A stretch of DNA of 64,000 nt from Tolypocladium sp. Sup5 PDA-1 (taxonomy: Eukaryota > Ascomycota > Sordariomycetes > Hypocreales > Ophiocordycipitaceae). The position numbers and the translations under genes were made by a program. The notes below the pieces were generated by a model. It ran no database searches, was not told where the DNA came from, and was given only the letters and a program-made list of their open reading frames with translations. The DNA lies in assembly GCA_000750105.3 (NCBI GenBank), contig JPHH03000045.1, forward strand, positions 1 through 64,000, in the 5' to 3' direction. How positions within the stretch are numbered: position 1 is the first letter of the stretch; the number at the start of each line of letters is the position of its first letter. Below, one piece after another: positions 47,513 through 56,345 of the stretch.

Positions 47513-48668
47513 ATGGAGGGCGCAGAGCACAAGTCGGAGTGCGAGTTTGTGGGGGAGGGCATGGCAGACATTGCCGGCATCGGGGTGAGGCGCGCGCGCA
47601 CTCCGTGTTATACGACGAGGCGACTGACGGCGTACACGACAGATCCTTGTCGGCTTCGTCGGACAGGCCGCCATCTCTCTCTTCCTTGCCGGCTGGGCCT
47701 TTCTCATGTCCAAGCACGGCAACCTCGACCTACACCACGAAGAGGGCACGGTCGAGCACCAGATCGAGCGCAAGCGGCTCGAGTTTGTGTCGGACATTCT
47801 CATGATTGGCAACGACATCCAGATGGTCCTCGGTGGCTCGTACATGATCACCGCCTTTGCCTCGGCGGCGACTATTGACCTGTACCACCTGCGCCTCGTC
47901 TTTGACATTGTCAGCTTCGTCGGGTAAGCATGCTGCCGTCGAATTCATCGAGTCGGTTTACTAACACAGCTCACCAGCGTCTCCAACGCGGCAGCCATGG
48001 TCTGCTGGGCCTTTTGCACATACAGGCTTCAAGGGTCCGACGCCCGCCGACGCCTGGCCTACTTCACGGCCCGGCACCGCGCCAGCTACCTCTTCGCCGC
48101 CATGTTCCTCGCCCTGACGATCCTGCTGTGCACCCGGCTGGACGAGTGGGCGCCCGACGCGAAGCCCGGGCGCTGCTACCACGCGCGGCTCGTCGCCGTC
48201 GCCAACGCGAACCACCCGACGGCCGACATCACGTACGTGGCCATCACTGCCGCCTGGATGCTCAGCGCCATGGCCGGCGCCATCTTCCTCGGCGCCCGCC
48301 GCCGCCGCTGGGTGCTCGTCTCCGCGTTCCTGCAGTTCCCCGTGCACCTGTACATGGCCGTCGCGCTGCGCTCCGCGAACCAGGGCCGGCTGGAGGGCGA
48401 GGAGGCCAACGAGAACGGCTGGGACTTTGGCCAGACGACGGCCGTCGTGCTCCTCGCCGTGGCGGTCGCCGAGCTGTTTACCAAGGGGTGGCAGTACTTT
48501 GTCTTCGAGCACGAGCTGCGAACACGCGGACGTGCCCCGAAGGAGGGCGGCGCGGCCGAGGCACAGCCGCAGGAGAGGGGGGTCGAGGAATCGCGGGAGA
48601 GTTACGAGCTCCCGGGCGAGCAGCGGCGGCGCTTGACCGGTGAGTCGAGCAAGCAAGTCCCGTGCTGA
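47513..48668 (+). CDS. Predicted seven-TM-like integral membrane protein
   Basis: Exons 47513-47584, 47643-47923 and 47978-48668 give 347 residues. A soluble N-terminus of about 24 residues is followed by about seven or eight hydrophobic segments: ILVGFVGQAAISLFLAGWAF, MVLGGSYMITAFASA, the VFDIVSFVG/VSNAAAMVCWAF segment split by intron 2, YLFAAMFLALTILLC, ITAAWMLSAMAGAIFLGA, WVLVSAFLQFPVHLYMAVAL and TAVVLLAVAVAELFT. The C-terminus is Glu/Gln/Arg-rich and cytosolic. No CFEM domain or enzymatic motif is present, so it is not a typical PTH11-class receptor. The fold suggests a sensor or scaffold but the family is unknown to me. Splicing is supported by GTGAGG and GTAAGC donors and phases that match. 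A Gag-only element begins about 160 bp after its stop. Confidence 0.82.
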
Positions 48669-48831
48669 TGGACCAGACAGCGAACAGCAGCAGAACACTG
48701 AACCGCCCGGTGCCGTTTTATCCTGATACCTGTCAGATTGAGGGCTCCACTCAACGCCTGTAAAAGTAGCCTGCACGTGACTTCGCGATGCAGGCTTTTT
48801 CCCTCAACAACAGCTGTACAGGCGGTCAACA

Positions 48832-48952
48832 GAGGCACAATAAGTGACGTGATCATCATCAATTCTATCGCACAGTTGACTGCGCAACGAGCCTCTTTTT
48901 CAGCTTCAATTCGTGACCATTCGGCACCACGGAAGAGCCGCCTCTTCTGACA
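48832..48952 (+). repeat. Left 121-bp terminal direct repeat
   Basis: Starts gaggcacaataag and ends cctcttctgaca. It matches the right copy at 117 of 121 positions by eye. Confidence 0.85.
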
Positions 48953-49013
48953 GTTAAAAGCCGCATCCCTCTGCAAAAGCTGCATCGTCAACTTCATCAA
49001 CTTCATCGCTGCA

Positions 49014-49975
49014 ATGGCCGAAAACAACGCTCCAGTGCCCCTACACAAGCCCAGAGACTGGTATACCTGGAGTAGGGTCTTCGTCAGCAAGGCTGTCGCG
49101 GAACATCTCTGGGATCACATCGACCCAGCCAAAGTGAACCCTCCAGCCTTCCTCGGGCTCCCAATAGCCCCAAGCATGGAGGGTACGAGCGGCAGATTAA
49201 TGCCATCAAGACCCTCAAGGCGTAGGTCACCCAGACCACATCCAACCACTACTGCAACACCTGCTGCCGCCCTGAGAAGACGATCAAGGAGTGGTACGCA
49301 GCCCTCAAAGCCAAGGTACGAGGGACCGACAAAGAGATCTACGCAGAGGTCCGCGAGCAGTATCGAGCTGCCGTCAAACCACTGCAAAGGGCCCCGAGAG
49401 ACTGGGAAGCTTGGATCACCAACTGGGAAGAGACTGTCGAGAGGTGTGAGGTCGAGGGTCTCGCCGAGGTCAAGTCCACTAACTCCTGGGTCCCCGATTT
49501 CCTCCTCGCTATCTCGCTGCACAAGGAATCGTGGGTAGATTCGATCCAGAACTACTACGACGAAGATTACGGCAACCTCACTTTCGAGACCATCGCCAAC
49601 AAGTTCCGCCGCAGCATTCAACGAAAGACTGAGAACAGACCAACAAGAGTGGCAAGAGGCGCCTTTGGACCAACCTTCAACCACGAAGAAGCCTCAGACG
49701 ACGAGCAGACGAAGGGATCATCTTCCAAGCAGTTGGCAGAGCGCCCCAAGCGAAAACGGGCGGCCACAGACTCTGGCCCAGCGGTCAAACGATCCACACA
49801 ACCCAAGAAAGTCTGTCAGGTCTGCGAGAAGGAAGGTCACGATCTCACAAGGTGCTACTTAGTTCGAGAGGACCTCGCGCCAGCTTGGTATCTTCCAAAA
49901 GGAGACCTACAAGCAACGATCGAGAAGAACTCCAAGATCCCCAGGATCGCCAAGATGATCAAAGAGGCACAATAA
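49014..49975 (+). pseudogene. Copia-like Gag with zinc knuckle, frameshifted
   Basis: Opens MAENNAPVPLHKPRDWYTW with Gag-like W-spaced helices (VAEHLWDHIDP). Near 49180 the frame must change by one or two bases to continue as INAIKTLKA, and a TAG stops that frame at 49223-49225. Beyond it, IKEWYAALKAKV, DWEAWITNWEETVERC and FETIANKFRRSIQRKT are typical Copia Gag core sequence. The CCHC knuckle CQVCEKEGHDLTRC (C-x2-C-x4-H-x4-C) spans 49814-49855. The stop TAA at 49973-49975 lies inside the right terminal repeat. Gag alone packages RNA; with two lesions this copy should not make a full protein. Confidence 0.8.
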
Positions 49976-50084
49976 GTGACGTGATCATCATCAATTCTAT
50001 CGCACAGTTGACTGCGCAACGATCCTCTTTTTCAGCTTCAATTCGTGACCATTCGACAGCACGGAAGGGCCGCCTCTTCTGACA
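49964..50084 (+). repeat. Right 121-bp terminal direct repeat
   Basis: Same ends as the left copy. It overlaps the last four codons of Gag, so the repeat boundary is not the usual TG of an LTR unless the TG at 49977 is taken as the true start, with an aaagagg purine tract in front. Confidence 0.85.
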
Positions 50085-50357
50085 ATACCCCATACCTTGG
50101 CCAAAATCGACAGCAGATTTGTCCTACTTAGCATAGCCATGCCGAAGCTTTTTTCCATAGATAATGCCTATCCTGCCTCAATAAAGTTCTACCACGCCTT
50201 GAGCCTCGACGCATGCACGCCACCTGCGAACAACACAACTCTGTCGCGAAACTCTGACGCAGAAATTCCTCTTTCCCGTCAACAATCTTTCAGTCCTCAT
50301 CTGTCTCCCCAGCGTCGAACCACTATAGTATTCAACAGCGCGGCGGCTCCAGCAGCC

Positions 50358-50708
50358 ATGGACATCATCCTCCTCGCCCACGCCGCCACGCCCGTCGGCC
50401 TGCTCCTCCTCCTGAAGCTCACGCCCGCGGCCTCGCGCGCCGACCTCGTCGCCGACAAGGCCCTCACGCTGCTCTTCTGCACCGTCCTCGCGCACCACCA
50501 CGCCGTCGCCACCGTCGCCACGCTGCGCCTCGCCATCGGTGCCGCACTCGAGGTGGCCCTCGTCGCCACCGGCGTGCTCGTCTACCGGGCGGGCGTCCTA
50601 GTCCTCGGGCGGGTGCTCCATGTGATCATGGAGCTGGACCGCCTGGAAGTGGAGGATATCAGGCAGGGGGTAAGGGGGTTTGCTGATATGGACGACGATG
50701 AGTGGTGA
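50358..50708 (+). CDS. Small hypothetical membrane protein
   Basis: 116 residues from the ATG at 50358, chosen because upstream sequence in frame belongs to the mobile-element edge and lacks coding character. Three hydrophobic stretches can be seen (LLAHAATPVGLLLLLKL, ALTLLFCTVLAHHHAV, GAALEVALVATGVLVYRAGV), then a soluble acidic tail ending DMDDDEW. The codons are strongly GC3-biased like the neighbouring gene at 47513, which supports real coding. No family recognised. It could be a short two- or three-TM protein or a residual piece of a larger gene. Confidence 0.6.
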   Translation: MDIILLAHAATPVGLLLLLKLTPAASRADLVADKALTLLFCTVLAHHHAVATVATLRLAIGAALEVALVATGVLVYRAGVLVLGRVLHVIMELDRLEVEDIRQGVRGFADMDDDEW

Positions 50709-51324
50709 TGTCACTGGCGGTGGTCAACGAAGGCCGCTTGTTGACGGGTATATCATGACTGCCCTGCTGGTTGGAACACTCTACGAATTCGGTCAGCTTT
50801 CATGGGAGACGCATTTCACAGCCCCGGAACGGTTCGTTCAACCCGCACCGACGGCGGTCCACGTATTGGAACTGCTGAACTGACTTGACATTCACCAGAA
50901 ATCCGAGCTACGGCAATGAGACAAAGGAGCAGTTGGGAAATATCGAGTTGGACGCATTTTGTTCTATTCATAGCCCTGCCTCCAACAGCAGGGTGCACTT
51001 CTCTCATCTTGCCAACACACAGGCAGTTGGCTCTGCCACTCGACTCCTAGGCTCTAGCCTGAGCCTTCGACAGCAGCTGGCCAACATCAGATCAACATCT
51101 TTATACGCTGCCAGTTCCTCCGCCACACTCCACGTCATGTCCAAGAAGCTCGGTTGGCAGCGTTTATTATGATAATCGTTCCCGTCAGTCCGCCCGGCCC
51201 CGGCCCTGTCTATGAACCCCCAAGATCCCATCATATCCAGCCATACCCAGGCGCTGCTGTACACAACCGGGTACATGGTTACACGAGCCTCAAGTTCCCG
51301 CTTTTGGCACGTAACAGTTTTCCG
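50709..51324. other. Intergenic DNA
   Basis: Convergent space between the small membrane-protein gene and eIF2A; no gene seen. Confidence 0.4.
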
Positions 51325-53463
51325 TTATTCCTTCTCCAGCGTATCCAGCTCCTTCAACACAGCCGTCTTGGTGTGGATCTTCTTCAGCTGCGTATCCTCG
51401 AGCTTTTCTCCCCCAGCCAGACGCATCTCCAGATCCTCAATCGCGCGAATCTTCTTTTGAAGGCTGCGAACCTTCTTGGCGTTTGGATTCTGTGAACCAT
51501 CGGCATCGGCGGCGGCACTGTCACCCGCGGCAGCCTGCTGCGGAGGTGCGCCGCCGTGGGCGCCAGCATTTGCACGCGGACCGTGAGTGGTATTGCTGCG
51601 GCTGCGGTTGACCCCGTTGTTCCTCGACCGGCTCCGGAAGTCCCGGGCATTGCCGTTGAGGTTGCCGTTGCCATTGGGAGGGCCTCGGCGTTCGGGGCTA
51701 CGGCCCTCACCTCCAGAGCCAACTCCATGGTCGTGACGCGGGGGCGCCAGGCTAGCTCCGCCGTCAGCCTCGGGCCGTCCTTCTTGGTTGCCCTTCTTGC
51801 CGCGCTTCTTCTTGTTCTTCTTGGACACGCCGTCATTGTCGGCCGGCTCAGCACCGGGCACGGTCCTCCCCTGCCCAGGTGATCCCTCGGCCGGCTCTGC
51901 TCCGGGGACAGCGCGTCGGGGCCGTCCAAAGCCATTGGGGCCCACGTTCTGCGTCCCGTTGCTCACAACGTGGGCAGCGCCGCCCTCGTCCTCTCGCTTA
52001 AAGTGCAACGGCGTGGCCAAGCCACGCGCGCCGGGGGGGCGGTAAGCGCCTGCTGGCTTGCTCGGCGTCTTAACAGTTCCCAGGTACTCGGTAGCGGATG
52101 CGTGAGGAGGAGGCACAGGGCTGAGCGGGTCGCCGCCGGCCACGTTCTCAGGGGCCGCGGGTCGCCACATGACATTGTACAGCTCGATCATATCTTCGTT
52201 GTACATGATGCTACCGCCCACGTGCCACAGCTTCACGCCGTTGTCGACACGCAGCCGAGGCGAAGTCGTCGCCGTCATGAGGTATCGGCTGTCGGGGCTC
52301 CATTCGCACACGCTGGGGTTGCCGCTCTCAATGGTGCAGACCTTGCGGTAGTCTTTCTCCAGGTCATACACGTCGACCTGCCCGGCAAGGTTGCCAAAGC
52401 CGGCGACAAGCACAAAACGGCCGCTGGGCGAAAAGGTAATGGTGTTGCGCGGAGCGAGCGGGAACGAATGCTTGGCAACGGCGCGGTCGTTGAAGATGGT
52501 CGCCTTGGCTGGCATGTAGCCGTAGACAACACCGAACTCGCGGGAATTGTCGGACCAGGACACGTCATGGATGGGCCCTTCCTTGTCGAGGGTCACGCGA
52601 GCATCAAAGGCGCCGTTGGTGCTGAGCAAATACAGCGTCGTTTCTCCGTAATAGCTCTTGCCAGACCTGTCGACGTCGGTCTGGGCCAGCACCAGGATGC
52701 TGGAGCCGCGCTTGTTCCACTTCATCTGAACCTTGTCGCCCTTGAAGAAGGTCTTCTGAGAGATGGGGTTTTGGAACATGGGCACGTTGTAGACCTTTAT
52801 CACAGCCGGTTGACCCTGGAGAGGAAAGGTTAGCACGACGGTCGTGAAGCTGGGGAATGCTTGGCATCAACGCACCTTGCGTTCCGGCACGAAAATAGCC
52901 ACGGCGTGGTTCTGGCTCCCCGGCGCCAGGGCGAAGTTGGCGGCGCCTTCAACGCGGAGCTTGTTCCAAACGGTGATGAGGTCGTGGCTCTCGTGGAATT
53001 GCACCTCGTTGGTGACGAGGCGAGCGCAGTACTTCTCGTCAGCCGTGTACTGGAGATTCCAGCCTCCCTGCTGCTTCTGGACGAAGCGGCCGAGGGGTTG
53101 CTTGTCGCCCCCCGCGACACCCTCCTCTACCGTGCGCCAGACCTTGAGGTTCTTGGTCGCATCACCGGCCTCGTCCTTGGAAGGGCGCTCCCAGGTGATG
53201 ACAAAAGTGCCGAGAGGCGAGAAGCCGAGCTCGTAGACGTTGACAAGGGGCAGGTTGAGGACCTGATGGCCCGTGGAGGCGTCGACAACGGTCACTGACT
53301 CGGCCGACGCCCAACCGAAGAAGCGGCCGCAGGGCGAGTAGGCGCTGCACCGCAGGTTTCCCTCGGGTTTGGCGAACCCGGCGAGGGGCTCGTAGACCGG
53401 GGCGGCATCGAAAAGACCGATGGTCTTCTGGGTTCGGTACGTGAACTGCAGTGGAGACGCCAT
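51325..53463 (-). CDS. eIF2A: Eukaryotic translation initiation factor 2A
   Basis: Exons 53463-52876 and 52815-51325 (61-nt intron, CTAAC branch point) give 692 residues. The N-terminal two thirds form the WD-type beta-propeller of eIF2A (FGWASAESVTVVDASTG, FVQKQQGGWNLQYTADEKYCARLV, PISQKTFFKGDKVQMKWNKRG, GETTLYLLSTNG, PIHDVSWSDNSREFGVVYGYMPAK, VCEWSPDSRYLMTATTSPRL, LRVDNGVKLWH). The C-terminal part is disordered, with a KKNKKKRGKKGN basic cluster, and ends in a helical coiled coil (KKVRSLQKKIRAIEDLEMRL). The factor binds 40S ribosomes and can deliver Met-tRNAi in non-canonical initiation. Length and order are those of the fungal family. The upstream leader has a CT/GA simple repeat near 53565-53580. 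Confidence 0.96.
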
Positions 53464-55103
53464 GGCTAGTCAAAGTCACAGTGTCTCGGGGATTTTGCAG
53501 TCGGCCTGGGTGGCTTGGAAGGGTTGGTATTGCAATGTTCTTGAGGGCTCGTTGACGGAAGTCTCTCTCTCTCTCTCGGTGATCGGCACGCAGGATCGCT
53601 GTCCTTGGCGAGCAAAGGTCGACGGCGAAAAGCTAGCTAGCACGGCAGCTAGCGGAAGGGGGACAGACGTGGAATCTGCCTCGTTGTCGCTTCGGCGGTC
53701 GGGGTAGGATCACGGATGCCTCGCACGCAGGTCAGGAGACAGGCTATGAGGTCGTCTGCGTCGTCTCTTTGCCGGATGGATGAGCGTCGCGCTGGAGGAG
53801 GCGGTTTGTGGATGCAGCGAGCTGGATCAGGCGGCAACGGCGCGGACAGCGAGGTCGGCACGCGCAACGAAGAGAAGGGGTGGGAAGAACAAGTTGCAGA
53901 GAGAAGAGGGTCCAAGGGAAGAAACGGCGAGCACCCAGGAAGGGGGGAAGGGGGGGATTGGCGGCTTCGGCGGCGATGCCGTTGTGTTGTCGGGCTGGGA
54001 TGGAGAAGAAAGAAGAGGAACCGAGGGTGGGCGGGATGGATGCTGCAATTTTCAATGGACGTCCTATTTTTTCCTTCCCTTTTCTGGCCTCCCCCAGTCC
54101 AATCCACGTCCAGCGCCCGCAAAGGGATCGATCCACCGCCTCAGCCTTAGGCGAGTAGCCCACCCACTAAAACCAACCACTAGGCGCATCACAGGCTGGT
54201 TGGCTGGCCGCTGGCTCACTGGCACTTCCATTCACTGTCAGGCCTGCGCCACCCAGGACGGTTCCATCCGTGAATGGCCTTGAATTGATTGAAGCCCGAG
54301 GACAAGCCCATCACGCACCCGTCCTTGGCCAATCACAACGGCCCTGTATTGGGCTCCAGGAGGTCGCTACGGCGTTGCGCCACGGGACTGCCGTTGGCGG
54401 CGTCGGCATTGGTCCTACAATCACATGTGCTGCCCTGGCTACGACTACGACGACTGGGGCCTGTTAGGCAAACAGGTGATAATATGAATGCGCCAACGGA
54501 GGGCTGGATCGGCAAATTGCCCGATGCAAACGGACAACTACAGCCCACCGGGGCCCGTGCCGTGGGTCAATCCCTTGCGTGTCCGACCCTGACAGCATCC
54601 ATTCATACGAGGCACCCAACACGAGCAAACAGAGTTTGTTCGCTCATTCAGCTTTTCGGACCTTCAAAACATCCCCGGATACTTTCATATTCTTTCACCA
54701 TGGTCATACCCTAGCCGTTTTCCACAAGTTGGAAACAACTTCGGTGTCAAGAGACAGGCTCGACGTCCATCTGCTACCACCAGCAGGCGCTCTATCGTTA
54801 TGGCCCTCAATCCACGGACCGAATGCCACTGACTCCTCCAGCATCTGCAGATTCATGACGTATATCGACTGTATGCGAGTCTGGAAGAGCGTATCCCCAA
54901 CCCAGGCCTGTTGCTGAGAGAGTGCATCTCTCTTCCGCATGACTGACGTCTTTAGGGCCGCACTGCTGTAGTCACCTGACTCCCGTTGACGCTGTCCGTT
55001 GAATTCGGGGCTCTGCAGACTGCCGCGTGCCATCGCCCCATTGCGCACAGCGTGTCGCGATCCGTTCGTAGCCATTTTATGCTACTCAACTCCTCGGCAA
55101 CGA
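53464..55103. other. Intergenic DNA upstream of eIF2A
   Basis: Contains the eIF2A promoter, with a (CT)n run near 53564-53577, and the RPAP1 gene's 3' flank. No gene seen; open frames here start at non-ATG codons and have no domain. Confidence 0.45.
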
Positions 55104-56345
55104 TCACCGTCCCTTGAATGTCTCTTTCCAGCCGCCCTTCTCAAAGAGCCACAACGCCTCCGTGGCGTAAGCTCGACTGCCCCTGTGTCCACCTTCGCCC
55201 GAGGCTGCCTCCATCAAGCTCTCCAGCACTCTGCCTTGCTTTACCGAACTCCACACGCCCGTCGCAATCGGATCATCCTCCGTCTTTCCCCACTCGCCCT
55301 GCCCCAGCCGGTACAGAATTCTGCCCAGTGTCTGGTAGGCCATGCATCGCTGGGCCGGGACAGAGCTTCTCGCGAGTCGAGCCAACTCTGCAATGGTATA
55401 TCCTGCCGCTTCGGGGGCTTCGCCGTGGTGATGGAGTCCTTTAGTAGAGGGTATAGACCGGCTGACCCTTGGCGAAAGGAATCTCCCTCGAAAGTCGAAC
55501 CTCAGAGCCACGACACCAATTTCAGGATGAGGATAGTATGGTGACTCCTTATCTGCAGGGCTGTCCTTGCTCGGCACGGGCGCCATCCAAGCAAGCTTGC
55601 TCGGATCTGCAGGTAGATTCGGAAAGTACTTCTCGTGAAGCGTCTCAAGAAAGTTCGGGTCAGAAGGGTCGAGGTCTGGAAGGCCGGGGGGGACGGGAAA
55701 GTGCGTAGACTTCGGTAGGTCAGCAATAGGGAACAGATCGGGCGGTATTTGCGCTGGCGCATTGTCCTCGTCGTAGTCGGCAGCAATCTTTTTGGACGAG
55801 ATAGTTGCAGTACTCATGGCCTTCGCGTTTGACGTCGGCTGTGCAGAAGGCGGCGAGGACGCATCCTCAACCTTGATCTCTGGCGGCGGCGCTGCCTTCT
55901 CCTGCTTCTCGGGGGCTGGAGGGTCGAACGGAGACGGGCCATTCTGCTCATCTATGTTTGCCCGTTGGAGGAGCCGTTTTATAAGTGCAGGGTTGAGGCC
56001 ACCCAGGATGTCGTCTTGGGCTTGAGCGATCTCTTGTGGCGACATGCCGGAGATCTTTTGCTGGTTCTCATAGTCGATACGCTTCCTTTCGGCTTCTTCA
56101 AAGCTTTGTGTCTGCTGAACGCTCTGGTCTGAAGGCCCCGATGCCTCTGCGCTTCTTCTGGATCCTGATATGGGGGCATCGCTGGACAGGGTGCCCGCCC
56201 TCTGCTGCTTGAATGCCGACGTCGTCCATCGCCGTTTGTGCTGCGGGAATCCTGTAGATGACGGGGGAGGGGCCGGAAACTCCACAGGCTTCTTCGCGCT
56301 GGAGTCCCGCTCGACGATGTCGCCTATGAGAAGTGTCGGGTCCAT
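55104..56345 (-). CDS. RBA50: RPAP1/Rba50-like RNA polymerase II-associated protein
   Basis: Single exon of 413 residues starting MDPTLLIGDIVERD. The RPAP1 N-terminal domain is at about residues 85-135 (RKRIDYENQQKISGMSPQEI, then ILGGLNPALIKRLLQRANID). The C-terminal domain is at about 285-365 (ALRFDFRGRFLSP, HHHGEAPEAAGYTIAELARL, PAQRCMAYQTLGRILYRLG). The middle is a Pro/Ser/Asp-rich linker. Fungal members are this short, whereas animal RPAP1 is over three times longer with an added helical repeat. Yeast Rba50 helps assemble RNA polymerase II and its nuclear import. It ends EKGGWKETFKGR, typical for the family, so it looks complete. Confidence 0.92.
   Translation of the reverse strand: MDPTLLIGDIVERDSSAKKPVEFPAPPPSSTGFPQHKRRWTTSAFKQQRAGTLSSDAPISGSRRSAEASGPSDQSVQQTQSFEEAERKRIDYENQQKISGMSPQEIAQAQDDILGGLNPALIKRLLQRANIDEQNGPSPFDPPAPEKQEKAAPPPEIKVEDASSPPSAQPTSNAKAMSTATISSKKIAADYDEDNAPAQIPPDLFPIADLPKSTHFPVPPGLPDLDPSDPNFLETLHEKYFPNLPADPSKLAWMAPVPSKDSPADKESPYYPHPEIGVVALRFDFRGRFLSPRVSRSIPSTKGLHHHGEAPEAAGYTIAELARLARSSVPAQRCMAYQTLGRILYRLGQGEWGKTEDDPIATGVWSSVKQGRVLESLMEAASGEGGHRGSRAYATEALWLFEKGGWKETFKGR

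Larger units (their letters stand above)
48832..50084 (+). mobile_element. Small non-autonomous LTR-type element carrying only a broken Gag gene
   Basis: Two direct repeats of 121 bp (48832-48952 and 49964-50084) differ at four positions and enclose about 1.0 kb holding a Copia-like Gag gene with a CCHC knuckle. No protease, integrase or reverse transcriptase is present, and the space would not fit them. Inside each repeat, TGACG...CTGACA gives TG/CA ends. I do not find a clear 5-bp target duplication. The element sits between two membrane-protein genes in the same orientation. It resembles terminal-repeat elements with a GAG domain described in plants. A solo deletion derivative of a larger Copia element is the other explanation. 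Confidence 0.75.

Noticed and set aside
51970..52833. Plus-strand frame of 287 codons
   Set aside because: Antisense of the eIF2A propeller; no independent domain.
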